A stretch of 64,000 nucleotides of DNA, taken from assembly GCA_973895155.1 (NCBI GenBank), contig OZ316898.1:4092001-4156000 (forward strand), read 5' to 3'. The stretch is from Marsupella aquatica (Eukaryota > Marchantiophyta). Made by a program: the position numbers and the translations under genes. Within the stretch, counting starts at the first letter, position 1. Each line of letters starts with the position of its first letter. Below are positions 11,791-21,740 of this stretch, piece after piece. Under the pieces are notes generated by a model that made no database searches, was not told the DNA's origin, and saw only the letters and a program-made list of their open reading frames with translations.

Positions 11791-12259
11791 GAAAGATCAA
11801 AAAGCCTAGGAGCTAAAAATTGTGCTAAGTTTCACGTGAAACATCCATGTTGTCTTCCAAGAGGCTAGGGCGGGGGCTACGGTTTTGGCCATTTAACCCC
11901 CACCCCTGAAAATGTTCTTGATCAAATCACTATGAGCCAAATATTGTGCAGCTAAGTGTCATATGAAGACAACAAATCCCCATCTACTTAGTCTACCAAA
12001 AGGGTCTATTGTTGGCCAATGCATTTACCCCAATCTGAACAGGCTAAATTGTAACAAAACTTCCATGGGGTTGTCAACTATAACAAAACTTTCATGGGGG
12101 TCCATCAAGTAAGCTTTCTCAGCTAGGGGATCCATCAAACATGTACCTCCATGATACCTCATATTAAGCTGATTTTTATATTGGCTCATTTATCCACAAG
12201 AATATTCACAAGAAGTCTCTCAGTTCTTTAATACTAGCCCCATGCCCGTGCAAAGCACA

Positions 12260-12606
12260 GAAGATGTCAAGTTGAGGGCAAGATGTTGAGGAGAGGCAAA
12301 GATGTGGAGGCAAGGGAAAGATGTCAAGCGGGATGTCAAGGAGAGTCAATGATGGCAAGGAAAGGCAAATTGAGGAGAGGGCAAGATGTTGAGGAGAGGC
12401 ACAGATGTTGAGATGAGAAAACTAAGATGTCAAGGTGAGAAAAAGATGCAAAGATAAGGAAAATTAAGATATTGGGGAGAGAAAAGATGTTGAGGGTGAG
12501 GGAAAGACGGGGGGAAAGATTTCGTGGTGAGATAAAAATGTCAAGGTGAGAAAAACATGTGAGATGAGAAAAAGGTAAGATGTCAAGGTGAGGAAAAGAT
12601 GTCAAG
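12260..12606. repeat. GA-rich minisatellite
   Basis: Irregular units of about 18-25 bp, such as 'gatgtcaaggtgaggaaaa' and 'gatgttgaggagaggcaaa'. The minus-strand Ser/Leu/His-rich open frame across it is a by-product of the repeat. Confidence 0.85.
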
Positions 12607-14980
12607 CTAGACCCTGGGTTAAATCAACACCACGTTAATGCGCTCCAAGTTTAGCGGCACCCCATACGCTGCCCGTCACGAAATCCGATGCCGCCTGCCC
12701 ATTCCCCGACGCGACCTAGGTTTATGTTCTACCATTTCTCCTTTGACTGCCTAAACTGCATTTCCGTCCGTCGTCCGTCCGTTTTGAATTCGGGCGGGAG
12801 CACGAACCGACTCCCCTACCCTACCAACGCTACCCTCCCCTGCCCCATCTTGGCAGTGTAGTTTGCCATAGAGAACCAAAAATCACATTTTAAAGTCTCC
12901 AAACTCGGTATTCGTTCCCTTTAAGAACAAGATGGGGTTGGTTTGATGTAATAAACTAAAAACAAAGCTTTAAGCTCTTGTGTCACACATAGTAATCAAT
13001 CTTGACTACTTTAATCAGGTACTTTGAAGATCGCTCCACAGCGGTGAGTAGTTTTTGATGATAACTCAACATCAGATAACCTTCAATTAAGCAAAAGATT
13101 GCAATTAACAAAACACAAGGAAAAATCTCTCAGAGTATGCTTGAGGGAGTCTGGAATAGACCAAGGTTACTCCTTAGACATAAGTAATAATGGAATGACT
13201 TTAAGGGAATCCAAATCCACACGGCTTTTCAGATCTAAACTGCATACTAGAGTATCCTTTTAAAATGCCGGCAACATGTCTTGACCTTTCTTCCTAAGTG
13301 ATACTTAGTCAAGATCTAAAAGAATAAATACTTCAGCATTTAGATGGTACTAAGCAACATGAAGGTGAAAACATCATTTCCAATGCAACTTAAACTCAAT
13401 GAGTTAACTCTAAGAACTTGTGAGATTACAATGTGTCACCAAAGCGGAATCTGACATTATAATTCACGAGATTCATAACTGAGGTTTTACTTCAAGTATT
13501 TGGGTTCCAAAATACAAGAAGGAGGTAAGTCTCTCCAAATGTTAAACCTGATCTCGAACTCATAGATTCATGATCAACTAGTTTAACACAAGGGAGAGGC
13601 AAAACTGCAAAACTTAACCATCTCTCTACACTAGGGAAAGAGGTATAAATAGTGATGAACTACAGAATAAGAGGTCACAGGGTCGAAGAGACATGCCTCT
13701 TCATAACCCTCAAAAAGTCAAAACGACGATTCAATAAGTGGAAAGCCGGAAAAAATGGCTAAGTATGAACTCTTAAACTCTTAAAAACTTAAACTCTTAA
13801 AAACTTAAACTCTTAATTTCGGTATACTAAAAATTGAGTAGATTCAACTATTTTTAACTTTCTACTCCTGGTTCGGAAAACTCTGAAATTTTTCCAGCAG
13901 GGTTTCCTAGGTACAGACTACAGCCTAAAGAAGTCTCATAGCTTTTAAAGCTCTACAACACATTTAGAAAAATTGGTAAAAGTACTATACTTTTCAATAC
14001 TAGCTAAAAAGATAGTCTCCTTCAAGCTTGTTGTCGAATATCATCGGGTTCGAGCAGCTCCACGTAGGTGACAGTCCGATTCTGTGTTACCTCCATCAGC
14101 TCAGTCTGACGTGGTGATCCTCGAGAGTAGGGTAGGCACCTTAGTTGTCTCTCAGGATACATCAAAGGCATTCGCTTCATCAAATAACAGGAATCTATAC
14201 GAAGAGCTTCTCTGTATATCCTGATCACATCATAGTTGTTGCAGGTAGCAGCATACACTTGAGGATAATGAAACAGGAACTCATCACTACTCATCATCCT
14301 GGAATAGAAGGGTCGAAGTCTCCATTTGACATCTCTGAAATACCGGTTGAAGCTGGGCAGAGTTTGAGAGGTAAGGTGGAAGAGAAGTCAGTAATGAGCG
14401 CCTATGTCTTGCATTCCTTCCCTTTCAAGGTGAGCTCTTCATCCGTTGTGGAGTCCCGTTGAACTAGTTGTAAGATGTCACGATCACAGAGTCGCCAAAT
14501 CTTAAGGTGTAACTCGTAAAGCAGTGAACTAGTAAACTCGTAAACTGAGTTTACTCGTAACTTAGGAACTTAGTAACTTTGAATGTTGTTTTAGTTACAG
14601 TTAGCAATAATTGCAGTCTAAACACCGTAAAAAATTTAAAAATTTTCAGTTTCTTCATGCTTTTGGAATTACCCACTACTTACAGGCAGTCTAGTGCTAT
14701 CGAACCCTGCAATCCCAAGGATTTTGATGTCCTGTCGGTATGAGGGTTCGAGCAATGTAGTGGTTTGATGACCCTGCTTTACAAACGGTGATGCCTCTTT
14801 TCCTCATTTGCAAAAACTATGTCATTGTTTAGGTTCTATCACATTTCACCTTTGCGCACTTTCAAGACTCAAGCCCGACAACTCACTTGGACATCCTGCT
14901 CAAGTAAGCAACTCATTCAGATGATCGCTGCTGCATGTCAGACGAGTACTTTGTCTCTGGTGTTACCAATTAAATGGATT
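12607..14980. other. No gene recognised; short TTAAACTC repeats
   Basis: No coding domain. Motifs 'aactcttaaaaactta' recur at 13,767-13,825 and 'aactcgtaaactgag/tttactcgtaac' at 14,507-14,580. These could be subterminal repeats of an unrecognised element, since a TAGTG end-like string lies at 14,693, but I could not pair them with termini. Confidence 0.4.
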
Positions 14981-15058
14981 GTTTCAATGTCGCTCCCAAC
15001 CCTTGCTTCAGATTCTTAGGTTATGTTCTACTCAGCGTTGCTTTGGTACTGTCATGCA

Positions 15059-15717
15059 GGGAATGGCGCCATCTCGGCAATGTGCCGTAGGGCCTAGGAA
15101 GGGGAAGCCTCCTGTTCCACCAGATTCAGAATGGGAGAAGTTCCCAATAGCCAAGATGAACGAACATTGGATGCGAGCTAAAAATCCATCCCATAGAAGA
15201 ACATTAGGGTCAGGTTTTCTTTGCAAAATCATGATGGATGACTCATGTCAACACTTCGTGAAGAAGCAGGCTTTTCTAGATCACATGCGATCAGTACATC
15301 GCATGAATCCAGAACTGTGTCCGATTGGTCGTCCCAAAACGGCAGCACGGCAGAGGTTCGATCATTTTGCGTTCATTCCACACACGAGTACTAGTTCATG
15401 TTCTGGTATGGATTGATTTCATTACTCCTGGTTTATGTTTTGCTATTCAGAGAATGCTTTGGTTTGTGTGTGCCTAAAGGAATCCACTGAGTACGGCAGC
15501 CACGATTCACAACAAAGAGTCAACTTTGGGTTCCTACCCTGCACGAGTGTGGAAACTCAAACGACAACGAATGTCATGGTTGCTACGATGGGTGAATAAC
15601 CTCAAGTTAGCTCATGAAGGGGATGAGGATGAGACAACATGGGTTCTAAGTAAGGCCACAGAGCGGTACAATGCGTGGAGAAAATCTAAGCGCTTCACCA
15701 GCTTGCTCCACAACTAG
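15059..15717 (+). CDS. Putative two-exon gene, Cys/His-bearing basic protein, unknown function
   Basis: Exon 1 opens at ATG 15,062 (GGAATGGCGCC) after a possible 3' splice site CATGCAG. It contains a C2H2-like pattern: Cys-Gln-His...AFLDHMRSVH. A good donor, CTG|GTATGG, lies near 15,405, two codons before a stop. An acceptor, TACGGCAG, near 15,500 joins in frame to exon 2, which ends at TAG 15,715-15,717 (SKRFTSLLHN). The predicted product is about 185-190 residues, basic, with no family I can name. It lies immediately left of an ACGTC-rich cluster and upstream of a BRCT-like gene on the same strand, so it may be cargo or an accessory gene of the neighbouring CACTA element. The splicing is inferred. 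Confidence 0.45.
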
Positions 15718-15749
15718 ATTTTGTTGCATCGAATGCTAACAATACCTCC

Positions 15750-16060
15750 TCATAATCGTCGCTAATATAATTAACGACTGCCATGACTATGTTTAGGGCT
15801 ATGTCCGACGTAACTAAGATGTCGGAGAAATCTAAGCGCCGATTGCCCCCATTTTAACGTCGCTGGGGTAACGTCTTTGGATGAGCTATCCTATACATCA
15901 TTTTGATTGTCGTTCAATATTAACATCGGATTGGAGGACGTAATGTGTTTAGGGTATCACAATGTCAATGTTTACGTCGTGGAGGGAGACGTAAAAGTGG
16001 TAACGTTTCCCTGTAGGACGTTCCAAATGAATCAAGCAATGTTAGACGTTGAGTACATTC
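15750..16060. repeat. ACGTC-rich subterminal-type repeat cluster 1
   Basis: Many short motifs of ACGTC/GACGT and AACGTCG type in both orientations (for example TTAACGTCG, TAACGTCTTTGG, GGAGACGTAA). CACTA transposases of the TNPA type bind short clustered motifs near the element ends, and this cluster looks like such a region. Confidence 0.6.
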
Positions 16061-16241
16061 GTGTGGACGACTTGAATGAGGAGTAGTCCATGCTGACTCG
16101 AGTATAGCTTGGGTTTCTATGGGAGGATTTTGGTTTAAGAGTGTTGAGACCAAAGTAGGCTTGCGTTTGTGATTTTTGGAGAATGCACTCTTCCTGAGTA
16201 CAGAGAAATTGCAGCGTGGGATCTAGACTCAGTGTTCAGTC

Positions 16242-16803
16242 ATGGTGCGCAAGTTCTTCAAGGATGTGCATTGTTGCTTCCTTCCACTTGGTGAAGAGGA
16301 CAAGACTATACGTGGGTTCTTTTGTTGGGGAGGCCGGTGTTATTGAGAAGTTGTGTACCTCGGAAACAGACTACTTGCTGGCCTATACGTGGAAAGAAGT
16401 TGTTGAGCACTTCAGTGACTACCATGGATTGATCGAGCACTTTGCAAAGACAGTTCATTTCATTTCTATCCGTTGGGTAGAGTGCTCAATTCTGGCCAAC
16501 AAACAGTTGGATCCAGGAGACTTCCTAAATCCAAGTGATGATCAGATGTTGGATGAGGCGCCCAACCCAGATGATGGGGAGGCATATCCACCTACATTGC
16601 CCAAATGTGAGTTATCTCCGACTGAGCTTCACATTGTCTTGTATGATTACAAGGAAAGTTGTGCAGCTGAGGTTGAGGCTGAAAGGCTAAAGGCTGGGGA
16701 AGAGGTTGTCTGGAAGAAATGGAACCAGAGGCAGAGGCGTGATTCTTACAAAAGAAGGAAGGCAGATGAGGAGTACTACTGGTCTGGTGAAGGAACTCCT
16801 TAA
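16242..16803 (+). pseudogene. BRCT-domain gene with a frame break
   Basis: ATG 16,242 opens a frame reading FFKDVHCCFLPLGEED, like the first strand of a BRCT domain. The rest of the domain continues in another frame from about 16,320: GVIEKLCTSETDYLLAYTW, then HFISIRWVECSILANKQLD with the conserved BRCT Trp. The change needs a 1-base indel or an unrecognised intron. An acidic middle and a basic C-terminal tail (RQRRDSYKRRKADEEYYW) follow, ending at TAA 16,801-16,803, with AATAAA at 16,930. BRCT domains bind phosphopeptides or mediate partner binding in DNA-repair proteins. The gene lies between two ACGTC clusters and opposite the CACTA transposase, so capture by the transposon is possible. 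It is not a close copy of the tandem-BRCT ORFs at 50 and 62 kb. Confidence 0.5.
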
Positions 16804-16974
16804 GTAGCAACAATCTGGATGTCAGTGGATGAGGCAGTTTAGTGATTCGACTAGGTTATAGTCGCTTTGTGGTGGACATGCAATGTGCTTTGTAGGACCT
16901 TTGTATCTCTATATATCATACTGAATCTGAATAAAGACTCCCTCATGTTTTTCATTTTGAATGCATGTGCCAAT

Positions 16975-17250
16975 TAATGTCACCGTTGTCATTAACGTCG
17001 CGCAGATATAGTAACGTTGCAATACACGACGTCTTGGGTTTAATACGTACCCTCAAAAGACGTAAGTTAGTTTAACGTCATTGTATGTGGAGAATCAACG
17101 TCGTGTGGAATAACGTAAACTGGGTCGTGGGTAAATTAATGTCATTGAAGGCTCAATAAAATGACGTTAATTGGAATTAACGTCTGCTTGGTACGACGTA
17201 GTTTGAAGATACATTGGTCTACCAGACGTGATCGTCATACAACGACGTTA
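16975..17250. repeat. ACGTC-rich subterminal-type repeat cluster 2
   Basis: Dense ACGTC/GACGT/AACGT motifs in both orientations between the BRCT-like gene and the 3' end of the minus-strand transposase. Same motif family as the clusters at 15,750 and 20,190. Confidence 0.6.
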
Positions 17251-20189
17251 CCCACAGATGCTACAAACCCACATGAAGGTGGCCATAACGAATATATACA
17301 TGCACTGAATACATTTATGGTCATGGATCCATATCATCTACAATTACTGATGCCATCAAACCCTTCCTCCGTCGTGGGAAGATGGGAATGACGATGGACC
17401 ATCCTCTCATAGTGTGCATTGGAACCATAATACACTGATCCACCTGGCTAGGAAATACTATAGTGTCACTAACCTCAATCCCGGATGGTGCTACACGAGT
17501 CGTGTCTACCCGATAGAACCCACACTCATCTTTCACCATGGTGGCTCTATGTGGAGGTGACATGATGGATTTGTGCCACCACACCTCTAACATAGTAGTA
17601 GTAAATGACCCAAAGTGAACGTCTAAAATATCCAATACAGTGCCACAATAGGGAATCTCAACATCACCTGGGTCTGTCAACATGAACACTCCTGAGTTAC
17701 ATGTACTCTTCTTCATGTGATCTGTCCTCCAAGTGCGAAAGTGGTGCCCTGACTCATACATGTGTGTATGGGTCGTTGCCCACAACCCTGGTCCCCTAAT
17801 GATGTTCTATACATCAATGGGAATGGATAAGGGTCCATGCTCTGCAAGGAGCCTATCCATGCGCTCCAATGCCCATACGCGAAATAATGCATACCGTCGT
17901 GGAACTATCGGTTGCTGCTCCAAGAATGCACTACAAAAAATGTATGAATCCATGAGAATATTGCACAATCCAAAGAAGTGCTCCTTGAACCCACTCTAAC
18001 TTCTACACACATAGAATGTAGAACAACGTCTACTGTTAGATTAACATATATATAGAGTTGCATATATGTACCTATGCAACTCCCTCCACTGAGACATCTC
18101 TGGGCGATTTCCCAACACATAATTGTGGATCTGTAGGCGAAGTATGTTGTCATGTAGTGAATGCTTTTTTGATGCACCCATCAAACGCAACCCACCATTG
18201 TCATCATCTTGTGCCTCTTCCCAAGCTGTGGGAGCTTCTGTGTCCAAACTCCCTATCATCCCTCCGGAATAAAAGAGGCACTCCGACATGATATACCCCG
18301 TTGCCATACTTCCCTCTGGTCGAGCTGGTTGATGCACCATGGACTTGAGCACTTTCATGAAGCGCTCTACCCAATACATCCAACGTGCATGGACAGGACC
18401 AGCAATCGCGACCTCATCCACCAAGTGACATAGTAAATGCAATTGCATGTCAAATATGCATGGGGGAAACACCTTCTCCATATTGCACATCACGCGAGCT
18501 GACCTCTCCCTCGATCATCAAAGGAATCTCAAACTCCTTTATCTCCTTAGCGCATACCCACCTATGTTCCTCCTCAAAACCATCAAAGATTTTGTATATC
18601 AGATCCACATAGGGCCATTAATAGAAAAATGAGTTTGAAATACTTGTTGAATTACAGGGCTCCTCCAGCGGTAACAAGAACTTGCAAGAGAGCAATGGAA
18701 GAGAGGGTACGTTATCATACCTGAAAATGGAGCACATCTCATATATAGTCAGACAGAGTAAACAACGCTCCCGGGAATCATCACAACAACGCAAGACTGC
18801 TGGTAGCACATGTTGTATCAACTTGTGATAATCATGAGACTTCAACCCTATTGGGGGTATGTGATCATTCCTTGTAGTGCACCCACGAAAACCAGCTCCA
18901 TAATGGCTAGGGAACTTCATCTCGCTTATCATCCCATTCATGTCCTTCAAAACCTCTCTTGGCAAAATCCGGCCAAGGACCAGGAGGTTTCTCCCCAGTA
19001 CGTGTTATCCAACAACTCTTCACTACTCCAACCCTCTCAGCATCCTCTCGGACTCCACAAGTGTCATTCGTCCCATAAATGTGCTTCACCAAGTTCTTAG
19101 CAACATTCACTTCAATGTGCATGGGGTCCAACAACCATCGAACCTGGAGTCTCTGGAAATTGAAATAACATATTGAATCAGTTGCAATCTCTAAATTAAG
19201 CATTTTATTGGTCTAATTTGCTGTAAAGGAACCATGCACTTCTATCACTTACCCTCCAATAAGGCAAGTCCCACATAGCTGAGCGTCGGTTTACTCCACA
19301 ATCCTTGGGTTTCAATAACTTTGCTTCCACCTTCTCTGCCATTTGAATTTGTCCTTCAGCTGAAGGGCCATTAGGACATGGCCGCACTTTAGTCTCTGCC
19401 CAATGTGTTGTGTTTTGTCGCAAGTGGTCATCCATTGCCAACCGGACCCTACTGCCCTCATATGTGGTTTTGTGCAGTAGTCTTGAGTACCTCCCATGCA
19501 ACTCTGGGCCACATGAAGGGCAAGCTAGCTGAAAAACCTGCCACCTTCAGGCCAAATATTGTCCCCATACCTGCCATTTCATTGAACCATGTTCAGACCA
19601 CAAATAACCCCAACACTTGCATTGTACATGACATTGTGCAAACAATAGCCATTGGGTTGCCCAATGAATTACCTGGACCATCTGTGGTGCAATGAGTGAT
19701 CATCACCCTCATATTGAAGGTCCTCCCATTGCCTCCTTCACGAGTGACATCTGTTGTCACTGCTCCAACCTCCCATAGATTATGTAGCTCTTCATAAGCT
19801 GGAGCCAAACAAATATCAGGATTCTTACAGGCCTTGGGTCCAGGAATTATAGCTAATAGAAGCACATGACCCTTCTTCATTGCCAACCATGGAGGGATGT
19901 TCTGATTTATCAAAAGAACAGGCCAGATGGACTTAGGCTTCCATCGTTGTTTATATGGGTTCACTCCATTGATTGCCAACCCCAAACAAACATTTCTTGG
20001 CTCTTGGGAAAAATTTGGCCAAGTGGCATCAATGTGCTTCCACGCTGGACTATCTTGGTGGTATTGCATTATCCCTGGTGGGGATTTGTTCTCCACATGC
20101 CAAGTCTGTAGTGTGGATAAGTGCTTTCGTTGGTAGAGATGCTGAAGTCGGGGAGTGATTGGGAAATAACGAAAAACCTGCCAGATCCA

Positions 20190-20430
20190 ATGTAACGTCG
20201 TCAATTCGACGACAATCACACTAAACGTCCTTCCCCACTACGTATTATTAAAACTAACATCGTGGAGGACGACGTTTCTTACATACAATGTACCATGCGA
20301 CGTTAGTTACTGCATCCCATACGACGTAAAAACAAAAAAACGTCAGGTGGAAAGACGTAAAGTGAGATAGACGACGTAAAGTAATAAATTACAACGTCAT
20401 GTACGACGTTGTTTGAAAGAATGCAACGTT
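20190..20430. repeat. ACGTC-rich cluster 3, inside a transposase intron
   Basis: At least a dozen ACGTC/GACGT motifs, with the same signature as the clusters at 15,750 and 16,975. On the minus strand they fall between a donor-like AAAAG|GTAATG (about 20,480) and an acceptor-like CTGGCAG|G (about 20,176) that would join EKIAEK to VFRYFPIT. Confidence 0.6.
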
Positions 20431-20705
20431 AAAAGTCGGACTTTCTTGTTCTCACATTGCGTTGAGGGAAACATTACCTTTTCTGCAATTTTTTCTCCAA
20501 TGGTGTCTGGTCGATACCGTGGAAGCCCACAGTGCTCCTCTGGGCAGTGAGTGTGATCCTTGTACACCCCTCTATACAAGATGCACCCACCTGGGCACAT
20601 GTGGATAGTCTCTAAAGCCAATCCAATTGAGGCTAACAACTTCTTAGCCTCCCTCACACATCCAGGGAGAGTGTTTGGTTGGGGCAAGAGTTTTCCGTGG
20701 AACAA

Positions 20706-20881
20706 TTGGAAGAGTGCATCTGTATGGACATCCGAACCATTGAAAACTCCGGCCTTGCAAATTCAACATCTACAAAGTTGCACCCAACCTGGATTTGCAA
20801 AACCACAAACACCAGACTTTTTGCAGTTAGTCCAAGTAGCTAGATGGCATGCCTGGCACTACAACTTAGACTGCCCAATAT
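20706..20881. other. Linker within the transposase locus
   Basis: No clear domain. Probably an intron or degraded coding sequence between the acidic N-terminal section and the TNP2 domain. Confidence 0.35.
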
Positions 20882-21272
20882 TCACTGGATGAAATTCCAG
20901 AGTTGTGATAATTTTAGGACAACCTTACCGTGAGGATGGAGATCCCTCAAATAGTGGTGTTCTGGCTTCAGTCTCCAAGTGATCCCAATCTTCTTGATCC
21001 ACTTCCATGATAGGGTGCTAGGCGTCAGGTGCATGAGGTCCAAAGTGAACGTCAACAAGGTGGGCAAAGGCATCTTCTTCAAGGATAGGGTCATCTCCCT
21101 CATCTCCCTCATCGTCAACATCATCATCCAACTCTCCATCATATGCATCATGGTACTCCTCATCCTCATCGTCCATCTCATCATGGTCAAGGTGCTGACC
21201 CTCAGCATCCTCCTCATCTGAGAAATTTAAGGTGGCACGTACTTGAAAGGCACGGGCTGATGTAGTCATCAC

Positions 21273-21580
21273 TGATGGGTGAGGTGTGGGAGTAATATGT
21301 ACACCATCCTAGAGTTTTCAATATGCAATGACAGATCACAATAGAGAAAGGGTTTCCGTGATAAAGCTTACAATGAAACATCAATAATGAAAAATGCAAG
21401 GGTCACCCCATAATGAATATGTCATGTACACATGTAAACATCAATGCCAATCATAATCTACGAGAATCTCTTCCCCTGCTCTAATGGTGCGGGTAGCATG
21501 TGTCGAAGATGTAATGCGTACATGCTACAGGCAAACAAGGGTGACTCTGGTCATGGAACTCATGCCACTCAGCGTTTGGC
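21273..21580. other. Right flank of the transposase gene
   Basis: No coding domain. Contains an inverted repeat, GTAGCATGT...ACATGCTAC, at about 21,491-21,526. I did not find a CACTA right-hand terminus (…TAGTG) for the transposase element. Confidence 0.35.
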
Positions 21581-21625
21581 CACTAGAAGAAACCCACCCT
21601 TTCTGAGACCACAAAGAACGTGACT
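21581..21625 (+). mobile_element. CACTA-like left terminus, interrupted by the gypsy element
   Basis: CACTAGAAGAAACCC is the form of a CACTA-superfamily 5' end. Its sequence runs to 21,625 (…ACGTGACT), where the gypsy element begins, and resumes at 37,146 (TGACTTGTCC). Beyond that are repeated AAGTTGT/ACAACTT and GCGACTC motifs of subterminal type. The distal end was not found. Confidence 0.5.
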
Positions 21626-21740
21626 TGTGATGCCTAGACAGGAATCACTCGGCCGGTTAAGTGGGTAAAGCAGGAAGGCACCCTAGGAACACCTTAGTAT
21701 AGTGACAAAACAAGGAAAATATAAACAATTAGGGGCAACC

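Larger units (their letters stand above)
17321..21272 (-). pseudogene. CACTA (En/Spm) TNP2-type transposase, fragmented
   Basis: Read right to left on the minus strand. An acidic N-terminal section starts at ATG 21,269. At 20,705-20,480 is the TNP2 start (LPGCVREAKKLLASIGL, then CPGGCILYRGVYKDHTHCP). An intron-like break follows at about 20,480-20,176. The core at 20,176-19,593 has VFRYFPITPRLQHLY, AWKHIDATWPNF, NVCLGLAINGVNPY and WPVLLINQNIPPWL. Near 19,120 is LLDPMHIEVNVAKNLV. At 18,965-18,618 is LKSHDYHKLIQHVLPAVLR. At 18,493-18,250 is a DUF4218-type region (VFPPCIFDMQLHLLCHL, VERFMKVLKSMV, ARPEGSMATGYIMSECL). At 17,785-17,321 is a DUF4216-type C-terminus (NSGVFML, DILDVHFGSF, KDECGFYRVD). 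The order matches the family, but the frame changes repeatedly and I could not build one uninterrupted model. The element is probably non-functional. Confidence 0.85.

Noticed and set aside
12336-12605. Minus-strand open frame rich in Ser, Leu and His
   Set aside because: Produced by the GA-rich minisatellite.
17931-17945. CACTACAAAAAATG as a CACTA terminus
   Set aside because: Lies inside the transposase gene with no subterminal repeats or partner end.
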